Shown piece after piece: positions 44,453 through 54,683 of a DNA stretch of 64,000 nt. Source of the DNA: Parvibaculum sedimenti (GTDB taxonomy: Bacteria; Pseudomonadota; Alphaproteobacteria; Parvibaculales; Parvibaculaceae). The notes beneath the pieces were generated by a model. That model had not been told where the DNA came from. It saw only the letters and a program-made list of their open reading frames with translations, and did no database searches. The stretch lies in assembly GCF_009184905.1 (NCBI RefSeq), contig NZ_WESC01000004.1, forward strand, positions 1 through 64,000, in the 5' to 3' direction. Position 1 is the first letter of the stretch. Every line of letters begins with the position of its first letter. A program made the translations under genes and the position numbers.

Positions 44453-45898
44453 ATGCAGTTCCTGGTCGATATATGGCCCTATCTCGCGGGCACCGTCGAA
44501 TTCGCAGCCATGGCCGGGGCCGTCGTCCATGCCATGCTGACGAAGAGCGATGTCCGCTCGGCGGCAGGCTGGGTCGGCTTCATCCTTCTGGTGCCTGTTC
44601 TCGGCTGGCTCGTCTACCTTCTCTTTGGCGTCAACCGCATCCAGCGCCGCGCGCGGGAATTGCGCGGCGTCCGGCGCAGCAAGACGCTTCTGCCGCCCAG
44701 CGCCGTACAGCCCGAAATCCTGCCCGCCGAGCAGGAAGATCAGCGCAAGGAGCTCGAAAGCTTCGCACGTTTCGGGCAGAAGGTTCTGCCGGAGCATTTC
44801 GAGGCAGGCAACGATGTCGATGTGCTGACGAATGGCGACGAGGCCTATCCTGCCATGATCTCGGCGATCGAGGGGGCGGCGCGCTCCATCGCTCTCTCGA
44901 CCTACATTTTCAACAATGACAAGGCCGGGCACCTCTTCCTCGATGCGCTGACGCGGGCCGTGGAACGCGGTGTGCGTGTGCGCGTTCTCATCGACGGCGT
45001 CGGCTCCTGGTATTCGCGGCCATCGCTCATTCCGCTGCTCAAGGAGCGCGGCATCAATTACGCGCGCTTCCTGCATTCGTTCATGCCCTGGCAGATGCCC
45101 TATCTCAACATGCGGAACCACCAGAAAATTCTGGTGGTGGATGGGGAGCATGGCTTCACCGGCGGCATGAACATCTCGATCGGCAATCTGCTGGACGAGA
45201 AGCCGCGGAAGCCCATCCTCGACCATCATTTTCGCGTCGAAGGGCCGGTCGTCGCGCAGCTCATGCGCACCTTCGCGCATGAATGGGAATTCACGACCGG
45301 CGAAATCCTTGGCGGGCCGGACTGGTTTCCGCATATAGCCCGCGTCGGCGAACTCGTGGCCCGCGCGCTGCCGGCCGGGCCGGACATGGGCTTCAACCCG
45401 ATCCGCTGGACATTGCTCGGCGCGCTCACCCAGGCACGGCAGAGCATCCGCATCGTGACGCCCTATTTTCTGCCCGACACGACGCTGGCGACCAACCTGT
45501 CGCTCGCGGCCATGCATGGCGTCGAGGTGGACATCATTCTACCCGCCAGGAACAACCTGCCCTTCGTCGACTGGGCGGCGACGCCGTCGCTCGGCTGGCT
45601 CATCGACTCTGGTTGCCGGGTCTGGAAGACCGAAAGCCATTTCGAGCACACGAAACTCATGACTGTCGACGGCATCTGGTCGACGGTCGGCTCCGCCAAT
45701 TGGGACGGGCGGAGCCTCAGGCTCAATTTCGAGCTGAACCTCGACTGCTACGGCAAGTCCTTTGCCCATAAACTGGACCGCATCATAGATGCGAAAATTG
45801 CAGCAGCTCGCCCGGTCACACTGGAAAGCATCGCCCGGCGCCCCTTCGCGGTAAAGGTTCGGGACGCGGCCATACGCCTCGCCTCGCCCTATCTCTGA
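44453..45898 (+). CDS. cls: Cardiolipin synthase (PLD superfamily)
   Basis: The 481-residue membrane enzyme has two N-terminal hydrophobic helices and two HKD motifs of the phospholipase D family: HQKILVVDGEHGFTGG with H223, and HTKLMTVDGIWSTVGSANWD with H399. It joins two phosphatidylglycerol molecules (or PG with another lipid) to make cardiolipin at the inner membrane. Length and order fit ClsA-type enzymes. It lies downstream of the TonB receptor on the same strand and upstream of a small three-gene envelope group, with about 100 bases to the next gene. Confidence 0.9.
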   Translation: MQFLVDIWPYLAGTVEFAAMAGAVVHAMLTKSDVRSAAGWVGFILLVPVLGWLVYLLFGVNRIQRRARELRGVRRSKTLLPPSAVQPEILPAEQEDQRKELESFARFGQKVLPEHFEAGNDVDVLTNGDEAYPAMISAIEGAARSIALSTYIFNNDKAGHLFLDALTRAVERGVRVRVLIDGVGSWYSRPSLIPLLKERGINYARFLHSFMPWQMPYLNMRNHQKILVVDGEHGFTGGMNISIGNLLDEKPRKPILDHHFRVEGPVVAQLMRTFAHEWEFTTGEILGGPDWFPHIARVGELVARALPAGPDMGFNPIRWTLLGALTQARQSIRIVTPYFLPDTTLATNLSLAAMHGVEVDIILPARNNLPFVDWAATPSLGWLIDSGCRVWKTESHFEHTKLMTVDGIWSTVGSANWDGRSLRLNFELNLDCYGKSFAHKLDRIIDAKIAAARPVTLESIARRPFAVKVRDAAIRLASPYL

Positions 45899-45999
45899 GC
45901 CGTCACACCCCTCGGGGCCCCTCGGTTTCCACGTATTTGCGCGCCCATGTGCCCGCGCTAAGCTCTGTCACAAGATTCCATTCAACGAGGAGCGAGCAA

Positions 46000-46269
46000 A
46001 TGGCCGACAAGACCGCCACGACGGCGGAGATCGCCGAGCTCCAGGCCGAGGTCGAGCGGCTGACCAAGGCATTGGAAGAAGCCAAGGCCCTTCTGGGCGA
46101 GCAGCCCGACGAGCAGCCCCACACCGCGCGCGAAACGGCGGAAGAAATCGGCGAGCGCGTTCAGGAAGGCCTCTCCGACCTTCATAAACAGATCGGGGAA
46201 AATCCCGTGCCGAGCGCGCTCATTGCCCTCGGCATCGGCTTTCTCCTCGGCCGCGTCTTCACGCGATAG
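46000..46269 (+). CDS. ElaB/YqjD/DUF883-like membrane-anchored protein
   Basis: The 89-residue protein has an N-terminal coiled-coil-forming helix (ELQAEVERLTKALEEAKALL) and a C-terminal hydrophobic segment ALIALGIGFLLGRVFTR, the layout of ElaB/YqjD, tail-anchored inner-membrane proteins that associate with ribosomes. ATG 46000 has GAGGAGCGAGC upstream. It is followed ten bases later by the holin-like gene, forming a three-gene run of small envelope genes. Confidence 0.75.
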   Translation: MADKTATTAEIAELQAEVERLTKALEEAKALLGEQPDEQPHTARETAEEIGERVQEGLSDLHKQIGENPVPSALIALGIGFLLGRVFTR

Positions 46270-46279
46270 GAGCGCCATC

Positions 46280-46789
46280 ATGCTCGACCCCACACCCAAT
46301 ATGCGCCGCCTTGCCGAGGCGGAACTTCAGCGCGCTGAACTCGAGGCGCGCCGCCTCGCCCGCCGCGCCGGATGGATCGGCATTGGCGTGCTCTTCGCGG
46401 GGCTTGCGATCACCATGCTCACGCTTGCGGGCTTCCTCGCTCTCTCCGAAGTCTATGGCTACACATGGGCGGCGGCGATCAGCGGCACAGCACTCGTGCT
46501 GCTTGCGTTCATCTCGCTGCTCGTTGCCAGCCAGAAGCATCAGGGTCGTGCAGCACAGCTTGAAATGCAGCTTGCCAATCGCTCCGTCGAGGATGCGCGG
46601 CGCGAAATCCGCCGCGACTTCGAGGTCATCGAGAAACGGCTCGACGAACTCAGCATGGGGCTTCTCGGCCTCTTCAAGGGATCAACCTCGAACCTGCCCA
46701 TCCTCACGCTGATACTCGGCGCGGTGGCGGCGCTGAGCCCGGCGCTTCGACACATCATCATGCCATTCCTGAAAAGGACGGAGCCATGA
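46280..46789 (+). CDS. Holin-like/YqjE-type membrane protein
   Basis: The 169-residue protein has two adjacent hydrophobic helices (WIGIGVLFAGLAITMLTLAGF and AAAISGTALVLLAFISLLVA), a charged middle (EDARREIRRDFEVIEKR) and a third hydrophobic segment near the end. This fits the phage-holin/YqjE-like group found next to DUF883 genes. GGAG precedes the ATG at 46280. Its stop overlaps the next gene start (ATGA at 46786). Function unknown, likely envelope. Confidence 0.7.
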   Translation: MLDPTPNMRRLAEAELQRAELEARRLARRAGWIGIGVLFAGLAITMLTLAGFLALSEVYGYTWAAAISGTALVLLAFISLLVASQKHQGRAAQLEMQLANRSVEDARREIRRDFEVIEKRLDELSMGLLGLFKGSTSNLPILTLILGAVAALSPALRHIIMPFLKRTEP

Positions 46790-47271
46790 GAGGCGCAGCC
46801 CCCCTCCTCTGCGTTGCGTTGACGCTTTCGGCCTGCGCGCAATCGACGCCGCCGCAACCGCAGGTCACCGAAAAGCAGCCGGAACCGCTCATCCATATTC
46901 CGGTCGACGATCGCGGATCGGGAATCGTGGGGCCGGGCGGCGGCGCGCTGCTCGGTTCGACCATCGGCGCGGGGCACGGCTTCCAGGCCGCCGTGGTGGC
47001 AGGCCTCCTTATCGGTTATGCGGTTCACGGATCGAACGGGCCGACGCTTTCCGGTTTCCCCGCCTCCGAGCAACGCCGCGCGATGGCAAAGGTCATGTCT
47101 GTCGAGATCGGCCAGCCGGTGCGCTGGTGGACCGCGACCGAACAGGCATCCGGCACGATCACGCCCATCAACGAATATCGCGACAAGGAAGGCCGCCGCT
47201 GCCGCGACTTCACCGAGACGCGCAGCGTGCGCGCGACGCATGGGCAGCTCAGCGGCACTGCCTGCCTCTGA
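46786..47271 (+). CDS. Glycine-zipper surface-antigen-like lipoprotein
   Basis: The 161-residue protein has a lipoprotein signal with LSAC lipobox and lipidated C17, a linker with Pro/Gln, then a glycine-rich hydrophobic zipper (GPGGGALLGSTIGAG) and a C-terminal domain with RRCRDFTETRS and GTACL, like the 17-kDa surface antigen (RT0821/Lpp0805) family. It overlaps the upstream holin-like gene. Second protein of this family in the window (also 20128). Confidence 0.78.
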   Translation: MRGAAPLLCVALTLSACAQSTPPQPQVTEKQPEPLIHIPVDDRGSGIVGPGGGALLGSTIGAGHGFQAAVVAGLLIGYAVHGSNGPTLSGFPASEQRRAMAKVMSVEIGQPVRWWTATEQASGTITPINEYRDKEGRRCRDFTETRSVRATHGQLSGTACL

Positions 47272-47273
47272 GG

Positions 47274-47726
47274 TCAGTGCACCGCCTCGACCTTCAACAC
47301 GTCGTCATCAACGCCCGTGACATGGACGGTCGCGCCTGCCGGAAGGTCAGGCCCTTCGACGAGCCATAGCGTATCGCCGATGCGGATTTTGCCGCGCCCG
47401 TTCCGGATTGCCAGTTCGAGCGTGTAATTGCGGCCGACATAGGTTCGGGCGCGCTGGTTCAGAAGCGGATGATCGCTCGGGACTTCGTGTCGCGCGAAAT
47501 AGCGCCGCGACGTCCAGACCGCAATGACGGAGAGGACCGCGAAAAGCGCGACCTGCAGCGTCAGCGGAATATCGACGGCCATCGCGACGAGCGCGACGAC
47601 GGCTGCCGCCGCCGCAAGCCAGATGAAGAAGATACCCGGCACGATCAGTTCGAGAATGCCGAGCACGGCGGCGATGATCCACCAGGCCCAGAGCCCGAAC
47701 TCGTCAAGCGACAGGCTGTCGAGCAT
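47274..47726 (-). CDS. NfeD-family membrane protein
   Basis: The 150-residue protein has three hydrophobic N-terminal segments (WWIIAAVLGILELIVPGIFF, AAAAVVALVAMAV, LQVALFAVLSVIAVW) and a C-terminal OB-fold-like soluble part, the short NfeD/YbbK layout. It is downstream of a QmcA-type gene on the same strand with three bases between, the usual partnership: NfeD-like proteins work with SPFH proteins at membrane microdomains. Confidence 0.85.
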   Translation of the reverse strand: MLDSLSLDEFGLWAWWIIAAVLGILELIVPGIFFIWLAAAAAVVALVAMAVDIPLTLQVALFAVLSVIAVWTSRRYFARHEVPSDHPLLNQRARTYVGRNYTLELAIRNGRGKIRIGDTLWLVEGPDLPAGATVHVTGVDDDVLKVEAVH

Positions 47727-47729
47727 GGC

Positions 47730-48716
<987 letters not shown>

Positions 48717-48831
48717 GGGTGTCTCCTTGATGCGCCGGGGCTTTACCCAGGACTATACATGAGAACCGGGCATGCGAATGCCTCCGAAGCGAGCTATGCT
48801 GACGGGGACTCGCCAGACCGGAGAATGTTCC

Positions 48832-49434
48832 ATGAAGCTTTTCGCCTCCAACACCTCGCCCTTCGTCCGCAAGGTCCGCGTCGTCCTTCGCGAGAAGGGG
48901 GCCGAAGGCCTCGTCACCGAGGAAATCGTCGTCGCGCGGGAAGACCCGCCTGCGCTTCACGCGGCCAATCCGCTCGGCAAGATTCCGGCGCTCATCCTCA
49001 ATGATGGCATGGCGCTCTTCGACAGCCCGGTCATATGCGAATATCTCGACACGACACTGCCGGGACCGTCTCTGCTGCCCGCATCCGGCCCGAAGCGCTG
49101 GAAGGTGCTGCGCCTTGAGGCAGCGGCTGACGGTATTCTCGATGCTGGCGTCGCCACCATTTATGAAGGCATGCGGCCGACGGACGAGCGGAGCCCCGCC
49201 GCCATGCTGCGCTGGCGCAACGCCATCATCAGATCGCTCGATTTCCTCGAGTCGGAATTGGGCGCCACTTTCGCCTCACCAGATATTGGCCTCATCGCTG
49301 TCGGCTGCGCGCTCGGCTATCTCGACTTCCGTTTTCCAGATATCGCCTGGCGCGACACGAGGCCAGCGCTCGCCGCGCATTTTGAAGCATTGAGCGCGCG
49401 GCGCTCGTTCAAGGAAACGATGCCGCGCGCCTGA
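48832..49434 (+). CDS. Glutathione S-transferase
   Basis: The 200-residue protein shows the GST N-terminal domain (MKLFASNTSPFVRKVRVVL with the S-P-F/VRK glutathione-site start, then ANPLGKIPALIL and DSPVICEYLD) and the helical C-terminal domain. ATG 48832 matches the family start; an open frame before it is not coding. It is divergent from qmcA. Substrate unknown. Confidence 0.87.
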   Translation: MKLFASNTSPFVRKVRVVLREKGAEGLVTEEIVVAREDPPALHAANPLGKIPALILNDGMALFDSPVICEYLDTTLPGPSLLPASGPKRWKVLRLEAAADGILDAGVATIYEGMRPTDERSPAAMLRWRNAIIRSLDFLESELGATFASPDIGLIAVGCALGYLDFRFPDIAWRDTRPALAAHFEALSARRSFKETMPRA

Positions 49435-49441
49435 TAGCGTT

Positions 49442-50536
49442 TCAGCGCCAGGGTTCGACGAGAATCTTGGCGTGGGCTTCGGGATTCGCCAGGTCGGTGA
49501 AGGCCTGCTTCACGCCTTCGACGCCGACCTTGCCCGTCACCAGCGACGAGACCTCGATCTGTCCATCGGCGATGTGATGGAGCGTCAGCGCATATTCCTC
49601 CGGCGTATAGCCGAAGACGAACTGCAGGTTAAGCTCCTTGGTGATGGCAAAGAAGGGCTCGAAGCGATCCTGCTCCATGCAGACACCGACGACAACGATG
49701 CGCGTATCGCGCGGCGCGCCTTCGAGCATCTGCTGGATGATGCCTGGCACACCGACGCATTCGAAAACCACGGCGGGACGCATCTTCGGCCCCATGCCCA
49801 GGATCGAGAGAAGGCTCGTCGGATCGTATCCTTCGGGCGTCGCCTGTTCTGTCCACGTCTTATAGGGCGAATGCTCTGCGGGATCGACGACGATATCGGC
49901 GCCCATGGTCTCGGCCAGCTTGCGCCGCGCCGGGCTGAAATCGGCGGCGATGATGGGGCCGACGCCCGCGATCTTGAGCGCTGCTATGACGGCGAGCCCA
50001 ACAGGGCCGCAACCGATGACGAGCGGCACGTCTTCCCTGGTGAGACGCGCCTTCTGCACCGCATGCCAACCGACAGCCATGGGCTCGGTCAGCGCGGCGT
50101 GTTCGGCGGAAAGCCCGTTCGGCACTTCGAGAAGCAACATCTCGTTCAGCACCATCTGCTCGGCAAAGCCGCCGGGCAACTCGTTCGAATAGCCGAGGGG
50201 GTGAACATTGCCCTTCTCTCCGGCAACGGTGACCGTCATGGGCACGGAGCAGACGCGCGTGCCGACCTTGAGCGTCTTCTGAGTACCCGGGCCGTGATCG
50301 ACGATCTCGGCACAGAATTCATGGCCGAAAACGATGTCGCGCTTCAAATCCATCACGAAGCTCGAGCCCGAGCGCTTGGCCGCATCGACCATTTTGGGCG
50401 CATGGTGGAAAGCATGAAGGTCCGAACCGCAAATGCCGCAGGCCAGCGTCTTGACGACGACCTGTCCCTCGGCGGGCTTGGGCTCCGGCATGGTATCGAC
50501 GACAAGGTCGCCGTCGCGGAAAATGGCTGCGCGCAT
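49442..50536 (-). CDS. Zinc-type alcohol dehydrogenase of the MDR family
   Basis: The 364-residue MDR protein has the catalytic zinc ligands (C33/C36 in CGICGSD, H72-E73 in GHEF) and the nucleotide motif GCGPVGL. The usual cluster of four cysteines for a structural zinc between residues 85 and 110 is absent, so it likely lacks that ion, as in some threonine- and sorbitol-type members. Start at 50536 has GGGAGGAGAC upstream. It is convergent with the GST gene, eight bases away. Substrate unknown. Confidence 0.83.
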   Translation of the reverse strand: MRAAIFRDGDLVVDTMPEPKPAEGQVVVKTLACGICGSDLHAFHHAPKMVDAAKRSGSSFVMDLKRDIVFGHEFCAEIVDHGPGTQKTLKVGTRVCSVPMTVTVAGEKGNVHPLGYSNELPGGFAEQMVLNEMLLLEVPNGLSAEHAALTEPMAVGWHAVQKARLTREDVPLVIGCGPVGLAVIAALKIAGVGPIIAADFSPARRKLAETMGADIVVDPAEHSPYKTWTEQATPEGYDPTSLLSILGMGPKMRPAVVFECVGVPGIIQQMLEGAPRDTRIVVVGVCMEQDRFEPFFAITKELNLQFVFGYTPEEYALTLHHIADGQIEVSSLVTGKVGVEGVKQAFTDLANPEAHAKILVEPWR

Positions 50537-50644
50537 ATTGTCTCCTCCCGGGATTTCTTCGCACATCTGCGGCGCGATTGATTTTGATTGCGGCCATGCA
50601 ATCAGGCCGCGCGGCCGCGCGCAAGCCCGCCGTGGGAGGCTTCC

Positions 50645-50917
50645 TCAGAAGCGCCTTCCCTCGCGCCAGGCCCTCAGGTCGTTGAGACCGACAATGACGA
50701 GAATGGGGAGCGCCAGCACCAGCGTCACCCCATTACCGACGATCAGCGCCACATCTCCCAGCTTGATGCCATAGACCAGCCAGCAGGCGACGCCGATGAC
50801 AAAGGACATGTACATCAGGACGGACAGGCCATGCGTGTCGCGGGTCTTGATCGTCTTCACCGCCTGCGGAAGGAAGGCAATGGTGGTCAGGAAGGCGGCG
50901 ACATAGCTGATATACAT
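50645..50917 (-). CDS. SemiSWEET family sugar transporter
   Basis: The 90-residue membrane protein has three helices and the SemiSWEET signature: FLPQAVKTIKTRDTHGLS, where P-Q lines the hinge, and a central CWLVYG. SemiSWEETs work as dimers and move small sugars passively. The gene stands alone on the minus strand, with the ChrA gene upstream and the dehydrogenase downstream. Transported sugar unknown. Confidence 0.85.
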   Translation of the reverse strand: MYISYVAAFLTTIAFLPQAVKTIKTRDTHGLSVLMYMSFVIGVACWLVYGIKLGDVALIVGNGVTLVLALPILVIVGLNDLRAWREGRRF

Positions 50918-50968
50918 TTTCCGGCCCCGGCGAGCGTTGACCGCACCTGCTTACAGGAGATCGCGCGG

Positions 50969-52141
50969 TCAGGAAATGACCAGCCCAGCCACGCCGCAGG
51001 CGATGACCACAGCCCATGCCGGCGCTTTCGCAAGTGCGAGCAACGCCCAGGCGGCAACGGCCAGCGCCGCGTCGGCCGGCGCATGGATGGCGGAGGTCAC
51101 GACGGGCGAATAGAACGCCGCGCCGAGAATGCCGACGACTGCGGCGTTGACCCCCATAAGCGCTGCCCGCGGGCCCGCAAGATGCGAGAGCCGCAGCCAG
51201 AACGGCATGACGCCCGGCATCAGCAGGAAGGACGAGGCGAACATGCCCGCAAGGCATATCGCCGCCCCCGCGAGCCCGCGCGGCCCCTGATCGAGGGCCG
51301 CGCCGACATAAGCGGAAAAGGTGAAGAGCGGGCCGGGCACGGCCTGCGCGGCGCCATAGCCGGCAAGGAACGCATCGCGGCTGATGAAGCCGCGCGGAAC
51401 GAGATCGCTTTCGAGAAGCGGCAGCACGACATGACCGCCACCGAAGACCAGAGCGCCCGCGCGATAGAAGATGTCGAACAGCTGGAGGCCCGCTCCGCCC
51501 TCCGCAGCGAGAACCGGCAGCAGAAACAGCAAGGCGAAGAAGACGGCGATCAACACCGCGCCGGCCCGCCTGCCGATGGGGCTTGCCAAGGGCACATGCT
51601 GGCCGAGATCGCCGGCTGTCAGGAAGGCGAAACCGAAGAGTCCGCCGGCGACGAGAAGGCCGATCTGGCTGAACGCCGAAGGCATGAGCAGCGACATGAC
51701 GACGGCAAAGGCGGCGGCGAGCCCGCGCGGCCAATCCGGCGTCAGCTTTCGCGCCATGCCGAGCACCGCCTCAGCGACGACCGCAACGGCCGCGATCATC
51801 AGGCCATGCGTGATGCCCTGCACGGCCGGCCCCCGAAGCGCTGCAGCACCATAGGCGACCGCGACGAGAATGAGCGCCGACGGGAGCGTGAATGCCGCCC
51901 AGGCCGCGACCATGCCCGGCAAGCCAGCCCGCATGAGGCCGAGCCCCATGCCGACCTGACTGCTTGCGGGGCCAGGAAGGAACTGCGCCAGAGCAACGAG
52001 ATCGACATAGGCGCGATCGTCGAGCCAGCGGCGCCTTTGAACGAACTCCTCGCGGAAATAGCCGAGATGGGCGACGGGACCACCGAACGAAGTAAGGCCG
52101 AGCTTCAGAAAAGCCCGAAAGACTTCAGCCACGCCTCCCAA
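50969..52141 (-). CDS. chrA: ChrA-type chromate transporter
   Basis: The roughly 390-residue membrane protein has two homologous halves of about six helices each, the long-chain CHR layout. Half one opens FLKLGLTSFGGPVAHLGYFREEFVQRRRW and half two FYRAGALVFGGGHVVLP, both with the family F-G-G-P/G-x-V/A pattern. Such proteins export chromate by proton exchange; many homologues have no proven substrate. No ATG precedes the domain; TTG 52141 with GGGGGAT is my best start, GTG 52132 is possible. No chrB regulator is adjacent. Confidence 0.82.
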   Translation of the reverse strand: MGGVAEVFRAFLKLGLTSFGGPVAHLGYFREEFVQRRRWLDDRAYVDLVALAQFLPGPASSQVGMGLGLMRAGLPGMVAAWAAFTLPSALILVAVAYGAAALRGPAVQGITHGLMIAAVAVVAEAVLGMARKLTPDWPRGLAAAFAVVMSLLMPSAFSQIGLLVAGGLFGFAFLTAGDLGQHVPLASPIGRRAGAVLIAVFFALLFLLPVLAAEGGAGLQLFDIFYRAGALVFGGGHVVLPLLESDLVPRGFISRDAFLAGYGAAQAVPGPLFTFSAYVGAALDQGPRGLAGAAICLAGMFASSFLLMPGVMPFWLRLSHLAGPRAALMGVNAAVVGILGAAFYSPVVTSAIHAPADAALAVAAWALLALAKAPAWAVVIACGVAGLVIS

Positions 52142-52219
52142 TTTATCCCCCCGTCCACAGCCCCGAATTTCAGTCCATGAAACCCGGGGTGCAGGCAACG
52201 TTCAACGCAAATATTTGCG

Positions 52220-53314
52220 TCACTCCGCCGCCCAGCCCTGCAGCACGGCAGCGTCCTGACGCACACGCTCGGGCGAGCCGAGAAGCTGTCGGTCGAGGCC
52301 GATGCGCTTGAACCAGTAATGAAGGCCGAGGAGATCGGTGAAGCCCATGCCGCCATGAACCTCGGTGGCCGTGCGGGCAACGAAACGTCCGACCTCGGAA
52401 AGATGCGCCTTGGCATGGGCGGCCATGAGCGAGCTTTCCTCCGGGATCTCGTCAAAGGCATGCGCCGCATACCAGATGAGCGAGCGGCCCGGTTCCAGCT
52501 CGGCAGCCATTTCAGCGCACATATGCTTCACGGCCTGGAAGGAGCCGATGACGCGCCCGAACTGCTTGCGCTCCTTGGCGTAATCGACAGCCTTCTCGAT
52601 CATGCGCCAGCCCGCGCCGAGCGTGTCGGCGGCGAGCATGACGCGCCCCGCATCGAGCATGCGCCGCGTCGTCGTCTTTGCATCGCCCGAGACGAGCGGC
52701 TCGGCCTCGACATTCACGAAGTCGAGTTCGCCGACGGACCGCGTGAGGTCGATGGTGGTCAGCTCCGTGCGCGCCAGCCCTTCGGCATCGGCCCAGACGA
52801 GATGCAACCCGCAATCCCTGTCGCCAACTATGTAGAAATCGGCGCCGCCGCAATCGAGCACGAACAGCGCCTTGCCGGTGAGTTTTCCGCCGGATGCGGT
52901 GATGCCTGCGCCATCGCGCGCGCCCGAAGCGCGTTCGGAGATGGCAACGCCCACAACGGCCTCGCCGCCCGCGAGCTTCGGCAGGAAGGCTTCCTGCTGC
53001 CTGGGGCTCGCAGAACCGATGAGCGCGAGCGGCGCCATGACGGCAGTGGCAATGAAGGGCGCGGGCGCGACATAGCGGCCCAGTGCCTCCGAAACGAGCG
53101 CCGCGTCGAGGAGCTTCAGCCCCATGCCGCCTTCGTTCTCCGGCACGATGAGGCCCGGCACGCCGAGGTCGACGAGCGCCGCCCAGATATCGCGCGCATA
53201 GGGCTCGCGCGCTTCCGCGGCCTTGCGCACACGATCGAGGGGGGAGACTTTTTCCAGCGTCCGGTTGACGCTTTCCTGCATCAGCCGCTGGTCTTCCGAC
53301 AATCCGAATTCCAT
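52220..53314 (-). CDS. Acyl-CoA dehydrogenase, shorter subunit of a probable heteromeric pair
   Basis: The 364-residue protein has the ACAD fold: N-terminal helix domain (LPSEDQRLM-like start), a middle with ERASGARDGAGI, and a C-terminal domain with RKQFGRVIGSFQAVKH and EVHGGMGFT. Some FAD contacts are weak compared with the classic ACADs. It follows the 397-residue ACAD gene by 12 bases, a paired arrangement known for heteromeric ACADs of steroid or cholate side chains (for example ChsE4-ChsE5). Fatty or sterol acyl-CoA as substrate is inferred. Confidence 0.8.
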   Translation of the reverse strand: MEFGLSEDQRLMQESVNRTLEKVSPLDRVRKAAEAREPYARDIWAALVDLGVPGLIVPENEGGMGLKLLDAALVSEALGRYVAPAPFIATAVMAPLALIGSASPRQQEAFLPKLAGGEAVVGVAISERASGARDGAGITASGGKLTGKALFVLDCGGADFYIVGDRDCGLHLVWADAEGLARTELTTIDLTRSVGELDFVNVEAEPLVSGDAKTTTRRMLDAGRVMLAADTLGAGWRMIEKAVDYAKERKQFGRVIGSFQAVKHMCAEMAAELEPGRSLIWYAAHAFDEIPEESSLMAAHAKAHLSEVGRFVARTATEVHGGMGFTDLLGLHYWFKRIGLDRQLLGSPERVRQDAAVLQGWAAE

Positions 53315-53326
53315 GTCCCGCTCTCC

Positions 53327-54520
53327 TTACGCTTTCGCAGGCTTCGGTTCGCGGGGCATGCCGAGGCCACGCTCCGAGATGATGTTCTTCTGAATCTGCG
53401 CCGTGCCGCCGCCAATGATGAGGCCGAGGTCGAACATGTAGCGGTGCTGCCACGTGCCCTTCGCCCGCAGATGCGGGCTTTCGCCATAGAGGACGCCAAG
53501 CTCACCCAGCGCGTCGATGGCGAGCGCGGCGAGATCGTGATTGAGATCGCAGCCTTGCAGCTTCACGATCAGACGCGCAATGCCCGCATCCTCCTTCTTT
53601 GCGGAAGCGGTCAGAAGCCTGAGTCCATGGAACTGCATCGCGAGGACACGGGCCTGCAATTTCAAAAGCCGGTCGCGGAAGAGCGGGTTTTCGATCAGCC
53701 GCTCGCCATCCATCGTCTCCGTCTCCATCAGCTCGATGATCTGCTTCAGACGCGAGCCCGCTGCATTGGGGTCGCCCAGCATTCCGCGCTCGTGCTTCAG
53801 CGTCGCATTGGCGACAAACCAACCCTGCCCGCGTCCGGCGACGATGTCCTTCTGCGGTACGCGCACATCGGTGAAGAAGACTTCGTTGAATTCCGCATGG
53901 CCAGTCATGGTGACGAGCGGGCGCACTTCGATGCCCGGCGTCTTCATCGAGAAGATGAGATAAGAAATGCCTTCATGCTTCTTCGCGTCGGGCTCGGTGC
54001 GCACGAGGCAGAAGATCATGTCGGCGGCATGTGCCGTCGATGTCCATATCTTCTGACCGTTGATGATGAAGTCGTCGCCGTCCTCGGTCGCCTTCGTCTG
54101 AAGCGAGGCAAGGTCGGAACCAGACCCGGGCTCCGAATAGCCCTGACACCAGACGACGTCGCCGCGAAGCGTCGGCGCGATCCATTTCTGCTTCTGCTCC
54201 TCTGTGCCAAGCTCGAGCAGCGTCGGCACAAGCATCGAGATGCCCTGATTCGACAACCCCATGGGCAGACGCGCATTGGAGAATTCCTCCGCGACGATGC
54301 GCGACTTCAGAATGTCGGGCTCGGCACCATATCCGCCATATTCCTTCGGGATCGTGCGCGCAGCATATCCATGTTCGATCAGCAGCCGCTGCCAGACCAA
54401 CGCTTCTTCGGAAGGACGGTTGACGCCAAAATTCCTCGGCGCCTTGTCGCGATGCGCGGCGATGAAATCGCGCACCTGCTGGCGAAAGGCTTCGTATTCC
54501 GGCCCGTAGGCGAGATCCAT
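53327..54520 (-). CDS. Acyl-CoA dehydrogenase, longer subunit
   Basis: The 397-residue protein has the ACAD order: helix domain, the FAD/substrate loop CQGYSEPGSGSDLASLQTKA, the ENINGQKIWTSTAHAAD-type block (IINGQKIWTST), and the C-terminal motif GGGTAQIQKNIISERGLGMP. It starts the pair with the shorter ACAD at 52220. Together they probably oxidise one acyl-CoA at carbons 2-3, handing electrons to ETF. An alternative is two independent enzymes. Confidence 0.87.
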   Translation of the reverse strand: MDLAYGPEYEAFRQQVRDFIAAHRDKAPRNFGVNRPSEEALVWQRLLIEHGYAARTIPKEYGGYGAEPDILKSRIVAEEFSNARLPMGLSNQGISMLVPTLLELGTEEQKQKWIAPTLRGDVVWCQGYSEPGSGSDLASLQTKATEDGDDFIINGQKIWTSTAHAADMIFCLVRTEPDAKKHEGISYLIFSMKTPGIEVRPLVTMTGHAEFNEVFFTDVRVPQKDIVAGRGQGWFVANATLKHERGMLGDPNAAGSRLKQIIELMETETMDGERLIENPLFRDRLLKLQARVLAMQFHGLRLLTASAKKEDAGIARLIVKLQGCDLNHDLAALAIDALGELGVLYGESPHLRAKGTWQHRYMFDLGLIIGGGTAQIQKNIISERGLGMPREPKPAKA

Positions 54521-54683
54521 GACATCCTCCTGTCGGTATCGGCAGCGCCGTCGCGTCCCTCTCGTGAAGGCAGCGCATCACTTCGAGGGCGGAGTTTAGC
54601 GACCTGAAACGGCGCGTCCAGCCGAGCACGGCATGTGAAGCGCGACTGAAGGAAAACGCTGCGTCAATACGGTTGAGTGAAGG

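Noticed and set aside
43385-45517. 710-codon minus-strand open frame covering the TonB receptor and cardiolipin synthase
   Set aside because: Antisense to two clearly recognised genes, no domain; a GC-rich shadow frame.
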